This document shows, piece by piece, positions 60,462-64,000 of a stretch of DNA of 64,000 nt. The number at the start of each line of letters is the position of its first letter. Position 1 is the first letter of the stretch. Origin of the DNA: Bacteroidales bacterium (GTDB lineage: Bacteria; Bacteroidota; Bacteroidia; Bacteroidales; Marinilabiliaceae). A program made the translations under genes and the position numbers. Under the pieces are notes generated by a model, which was not told where the DNA came from, did no database searches, and saw only the letters and a list, made by a program, of their open reading frames with translations. The stretch is from assembly GCA_003249255.1 (NCBI GenBank), contig QKJP01000048.1, forward strand, positions 1 through 64,000, read 5' to 3'.

Positions 60462-61531
60462 TAAAATTAGACAACTTAAATATCCCAGACCTTCATCACG
60501 AACTTACCGAAGCAGTGCAATATAAAATAGACCAAAAAGCTAAACCTCTGGGTTCATTAGGTCAAATGGAACGCATTGCCAAACAAGTAGCTCTCATTCA
60601 GGGAACGCTATCGCCTCAATTATCCAAACCAACCATGCTAACTATCGCTTCCGATCATGACATTTGCGAAGAAGGCGTTAGTCCATGCCCGATTGAAATA
60701 ACATGGCAACAATGCCTCAATTTCCTCAACGGAGGCGGTGGAATTGGTTTGTTTTGTAAAGAATATGGCTTTGATTTAAAAGTTGTTGATGCAGGGGTAA
60801 AATACGATTTTAAGCCTCATCCCAATTTAATTGACGCGAAAGTAAGAAAAGGCACCAGAAACTTCAGACACGAAGCTGCAATGACCATTGACGAATGCCT
60901 GCAAGCCATTAACAATGGAAAAAAAATTGTGAGCAATTTACACCATGAAGGTGTCAATGTGGTTGGTTTTGGCGAAATGGGAATAGGAAACACAAGTCCA
61001 GCATCTGCTTTGCTTTCAGTTTACACTGGCATTTCTGCAAATGATGCTGTTGGACCAGGCTCCGGCTTAAATTCTGATGGAGTTATCCATAAGGGCAAGG
61101 TCATCCAAGAAGCCATAAACAAACACGGCATATCAGAAGATCCAATCGAAAACCTGGCACGTTTTGGCGGACTAGAGATAGCAACTATTGCAGGAGGAAT
61201 GCTGGAAGCTGCAGCTCGAAAAATGATTATCATCACCGATGGCTTTATTACAACTTCTGCGTTACTAGCAGCCTATAAAATAGATCCTAAAGTAGTCGAT
61301 TACACGTTCTTCTCCCATCAATCAGAAGAACAGGGACACATTAGAATGGTTCAACACATGAAGGGGGAACCCATTTTAGATTTAGGATTCAGACTAGGAG
61401 AAGGCACTGGTGCCGCAGTAGCCTACTCCATAATAAAAGGATCGGTAGCGATGCTAAACAAAATGACTTCGTTTGAAGAAGCTGAAGTGTACAATACAGC
61501 AAACGAAAGCTGCCATACTATTCAATCATAA
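60458..61531 (+). CDS. cobT: Nicotinate-nucleotide-dimethylbenzimidazole phosphoribosyltransferase
   Basis: This 357-residue enzyme makes alpha-ribazole 5'-phosphate, the lower ligand precursor of cobalamin. It has KAKPLGSLGQMERIAKQVALIQ near the start, the VVGFGEMGIGNTSPASALL active-site loop, GGLEIATIAGGMLEAAARK, and the C-terminal FRLGEGTGAAVAY. Full length. It closes the four-gene unit in this window. cobS, cobU and the phosphatase needed for the last steps are not seen downstream, so they must lie elsewhere. Confidence 0.95.
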   Translation: MIKLDNLNIPDLHHELTEAVQYKIDQKAKPLGSLGQMERIAKQVALIQGTLSPQLSKPTMLTIASDHDICEEGVSPCPIEITWQQCLNFLNGGGGIGLFCKEYGFDLKVVDAGVKYDFKPHPNLIDAKVRKGTRNFRHEAAMTIDECLQAINNGKKIVSNLHHEGVNVVGFGEMGIGNTSPASALLSVYTGISANDAVGPGSGLNSDGVIHKGKVIQEAINKHGISEDPIENLARFGGLEIATIAGGMLEAAARKMIIITDGFITTSALLAAYKIDPKVVDYTFFSHQSEEQGHIRMVQHMKGEPILDLGFRLGEGTGAAVAYSIIKGSVAMLNKMTSFEEAEVYNTANESCHTIQS

Positions 61532-61560
61532 AATCACCCCAAAAACCGTCTAACATTTCA

Positions 61561-61590
61561 AGCTTCTGTTTAAACACAGAGGCTTTTTTT
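61561..61590 (+). terminator. Intrinsic terminator of the cobalamin operon
   Basis: AGCTTCTGT (61561-61569) pairs with ACAGAGGCT (61576-61584, one G-U pair) and is followed by a T run, 29 nt after the cobT stop. Confidence 0.8.
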
Positions 61591-61669
61591 ATGGTTTCTT
61601 CCGAGATTTTATATATATTTTATATTTTTACAACACTTTTTAACCTTACTTTTCATAATACAACGCGCC

Positions 61670-62626
61670 ATGAAAAATACTGTATTCCTAATCTGCATTT
61701 CATTAAGCATCTTGATGAATGCACAAAAACCGGAAAGCTCTAATTACTCTATCAACTATAAAAATATTCCTCAATTTGATTTGGGGTCTAAAACATACCA
61801 GGTAGAGTACAATGTTGATGCCCACTCCAAGACCGTTCTGGATGAAAATAAACTTTCGATAGAATTAAAAGGTTACCAAAAGGGGAATGATATCACATTG
61901 TCTTTCACATCAACCATGCCGGAGATCAATCAAAAGATTACTCCTATTACCTACAACAGTGGAACAACAAGTGAATACAAGCGTTATGTTGGACTTACAT
62001 ACATTAGAGCTACCTCAAAACTAGAAATTAAAAACACTCAAAATAAGATTATCAAAACAATCCAACTCTCTCCCGATCCTCAAAAAGTAGACCTTGAATC
62101 TGAAGAAACAACAAGTCAATCGAGCGCACAATTAGAATTAAACAAGATAGGCTACGAAAAAAGAAAAGAGATGATCAAAAACTACCTTTCTGAATTAATA
62201 ACAATTTACCAGGAAGAGTTAGACCAACTTTATGGTAAATTCACTCGACAAGCTGACTTAGGTATTTTTACCATTAAATCAAAAAAATACAACTACTCTC
62301 AGTTCAACAAAATGACTTTGGCATTTCAAAAAGCCTGCGCTACCACCAATATCCTTTCTGAAGAAAACCAAACCATCATTAACAATGCTATTAACGAATG
62401 GAAAGAAGCAGCTGACAAATACAAAGAAGGCAAAGACAGTAGAATATGCGACTATAACATTGATGCTATTTATTACAACTTAGCCATTGGGTATTTAGTT
62501 CAAGGAAATGGTGATGAACTGAGCAGATACTGGCAAAAATGCACCGTTCGTAAAGGCAATAAAGCAGTTGAGGAAGATGCTTTAAAATACATTGAACCGA
62601 TGGTCAACAACCATAATTCATATTAA
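61670..62626 (+). CDS. Exported protein of unknown function
   Basis: This 318-residue protein has a signal peptide (MKNTVFLICISLSILMNAQ). A beta-rich first half (about 25-145, FDLGSKTYQVEYNVD, LSIELKGYQKGNDITLSF) is followed by a helical second half (about 155-300, LGYEKR-like, YLSELITIYQEELDQLYGKF, IINNAINEWKEAADKYKEGKD). A TPR-like helix pair may close the protein (YYNLAIGYLVQGNGDELSRYW). No known family is recognised. It is single; TACTTTTC, one mismatch to the -7 box, lies upstream at 61647-61654, and a terminator hairpin stands 79 nt downstream. Confidence 0.65.
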   Translation: MKNTVFLICISLSILMNAQKPESSNYSINYKNIPQFDLGSKTYQVEYNVDAHSKTVLDENKLSIELKGYQKGNDITLSFTSTMPEINQKITPITYNSGTTSEYKRYVGLTYIRATSKLEIKNTQNKIIKTIQLSPDPQKVDLESEETTSQSSAQLELNKIGYEKRKEMIKNYLSELITIYQEELDQLYGKFTRQADLGIFTIKSKKYNYSQFNKMTLAFQKACATTNILSEENQTIINNAINEWKEAADKYKEGKDSRICDYNIDAIYYNLAIGYLVQGNGDELSRYWQKCTVRKGNKAVEEDALKYIEPMVNNHNSY

Positions 62627-62704
62627 GAAGACAAAAATGTTGGAGAAAATTTGAAGCACAGCAATTGCGATTTTCTATACACTTCTTACTTCCAATTAAA
62701 TCAC

Positions 62705-62738
62705 AAAAAGGTAACCTTATACTGAAAGTTACCTTTTT
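62705..62738. terminator. Terminator hairpin after the exported protein gene
   Basis: AAAAAGGTAAC (62705-62715) pairs with GTTACCTTTTT (62728-62738). The stem is T-flanked on the + strand. Confidence 0.75.
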
Positions 62739-62752
62739 AAATACCCTTAAAA

Positions 62753-62782
62753 AAACGACTGCTCCCGAAGGAACCGCCGTTT
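62753..62782 (-). terminator. Intrinsic terminator of gpmI
   Basis: On the reverse strand AAACGGC and GTCGTTT pair (one G-U) across a GC-rich loop with inner pairing, and seven Ts follow. It lies 30 nt beyond the gpmI stop. Confidence 0.65.
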
Positions 62783-62812
62783 TCTATTTAACGTTAATTG
62801 ATCTCCGTATGA

Positions 62813-64000
62813 TTAGTTCACTTTAATCAGTGATTTTCCAGTCATAGATGCAGGTTGCTCAACGCCCATTAACTGAAGAATCGATGGCGCTACATCAGCC
62901 AATACACCTTCTTCAACAGTACCATTTTGCTCAGTTACCCACACAAAAGGAACCGGATTTAATGAATGAGCTGTATTAGGGGAACCATCTTCATTCATAG
63001 CATTATCCGCATTACCATGGTCGGCAATAATAATGGCTTCGTATCCATTTGCTTTAGCGGCTTCTATTACAGCTTCCACACACTCATCTACAGTTTTAAC
63101 AGCTTTTTCAATGGCTTCATAAATACCTGTATGACCAACCATATCGCCGTTTGCAAAGTTTAAAGCTATAAAATCGTATTTTTTTGCATCTAACTCAGCA
63201 ACTACTTTATCTTTCACTTCATAAGCACTCATCTCAGGTTGTAAATCGTAAGTTGCAACCTTTGGTGAGTTAACCAAGATACGATCCTCACCTTCGAATG
63301 GCTCTTCACGACCTCCTGAGAAAAAGAATGTTACGTGTGCATATTTTTCAGTTTCTGCAATACGTAATTGTTTTTTACCTGCTTTGGCTACAATCTCACC
63401 AATTGTTTCTTGAACGTTTTCTTTATCAAATAAGATATGTAAACCTTCGAATTTAGCATCATAAGGTACCATTGTACAATAGTGAAGCGGCAAGGTTTTC
63501 ATGCCGTGCTCCGGCATATCTTTTTGAGTTAATGCAATGGTTAACTCTTTAGCGCGGTCGTTACGGAAGTTGAAGAAGATAACCACATCGTTTTCTTCAA
63601 TTTTCCCAATAGGATTACCGGAAGCATCCACTTTATAGGTTGGCTTGATGAATTCATCAGTAACTTCTGCATCATAAGACTCTTGAAGCGTTGCAAGCAT
63701 ATCTGTTGATGATTCACCAACACCATTTACCATGGCATCGTATGCTGCTTTCACGCGTTCCCAACGATTATCGCGATCCATTGCATAAAAACGACCTGAC
63801 ATTGTAGCTACATCACCGGTAGATTTAGCCATGTGATCTAATAACTCAGTCATATAACCTTTTCCACTGCGAGGATCAGTATCACGACCATCCATAAAGG
63901 CGTGAACAAACACATCTTTTAAACCAAATTCATTCGCAACATCTAATAATTTATGGATATGAGCCTGACTACTATGCACTCCACCTTGACTCATTAATCC
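62813..64000 (-). CDS. gpmI: 2,3-bisphosphoglycerate-independent phosphoglycerate mutase (5' end outside window)
   Basis: The visible 395 residues are the C-terminal three quarters of this glycolytic mutase; the first about 110 residues, including the catalytic Ser, lie beyond the right edge. Seen are the [11 protein letters not shown] start, [77 protein letters not shown] and ADHGNADNA, the last four being metal and substrate ligands. The reading frame runs open to the last base of the window. It is convergent with the exported protein gene. Confidence 0.95.
   Translation of the reverse strand, partial: GLMSQGGVHSSQAHIHKLLDVANEFGLKDVFVHAFMDGRDTDPRSGKGYMTELLDHMAKSTGDVATMSGRFYAMDRDNRWERVKAAYDAMVNGVGESSTDMLATLQESYDAEVTDEFIKPTYKVDASGNPIGKIEENDVVIFFNFRNDRAKELTIALTQKDMPEHGMKTLPLHYCTMVPYDAKFEGLHILFDKENVQETIGEIVAKAGKKQLRIAETEKYAHVTFFFSGGREEPFEGEDRILVNSPKVATYDLQPEMSAYEVKDKVVAELDAKKYDFIALNFANGDMVGHTGIYEAIEKAVKTVDECVEAVIEAAKANGYEAIIIADHGNADNAMNEDGSPNTAHSLNPVPFVWVTEQNGTVEEGVLADVAPSILQLMGVEQPASMTGKSLIKVN

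Overview
The window looks like core chromosome of a low-GC Bacteroidota, most likely a marine Marinilabiliales/Marinifilaceae-type organism; the phylum is well supported, the lower rank is inference. The signs are promoters of the TTTG / TAnnTTTG type, genes mostly without Shine-Dalgarno sites, a fused MurF-alanine racemase, a GldB gliding lipoprotein, a type III and a eukaryote-like type II glutamine synthetase, DUF4202 and DUF3109 proteins, TlpA/DUF4369 lipoproteins, and two giant propeller-type sensor kinases. No tRNA, rRNA, CRISPR array or prophage was seen. The only mobile DNA is the start of an ISAs1-type transposase cut by the left edge, plus several families of short dispersed intergenic repeats.

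Layout. 1-7.5 kb: transposase fragment, DUF4202 protein, an outer-membrane barrel/lipoprotein pair, two DUF4369 lipoproteins (one with a thioredoxin domain), the B12-mutase chaperone MeaB and a double DUF1573 protein. 7.8-16 kb: LysR regulator with a YeiH-type exporter, an M20 amidohydrolase, a 2[4Fe-4S] ferredoxin, 5-formyl-THF cyclo-ligase with GldB, a small barrel protein and glutamine-dependent NadE. 16-28.6 kb: barrel protein, an apparently autoregulated Crp/Fnr regulator, MurF-Alr, a Glu-rich lineage protein with RsmI, several small unknowns, a coiled-coil lipoprotein, YjjG nucleotidase, DnaB and IspE. 28.8-35 kb: type II glutamine synthetase behind a perfect 16-bp palindrome, an ArsN2-like acetyltransferase, biotin carrier plus carboxyltransferase, LptF/G permease and a Tgt without the usual zinc cysteines. 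35-49.8 kb: GT2, sigma factor and RsmG; L34; PASTA protein, RluA-type synthase and Ddl; DUF4097 protein; MBL hydrolase and Pcm; a sugar-phosphate transferase; type III glutamine synthetase; YebC; a thioredoxin-fold protein and DUF3109. 49.9-56.6 kb: tandem paralogous sensor kinases. 56.9-61.5 kb: cobalamin operon cobQ-cobD-cbiB-cobT. The right edge carries a secreted unknown and a truncated GpmI.

How the genes fit together. MeaB, the split acyl-CoA carboxylase and the cobalamin operon all serve B12-dependent methylmalonyl-CoA/propionate metabolism, although the mutase itself is outside the window. MurF-Alr, Ddl, IspE, LptF/G, GT2 and the sugar transferase serve the cell envelope. The two glutamine synthetases form the nitrogen branch.

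Most genes are ordinary housekeeping genes, and I found no convincing new multi-gene system. The most informative non-genic signals are three dyads sitting at promoters (yeiH, crp, glnA type II), two dispersed-repeat families and a nested hairpin cluster between glnA and the acetyltransferase. Many start codons were moved downstream of the longest open frame because a TAnnTTTG box, a signal peptide or the usual family length supports the shorter form.
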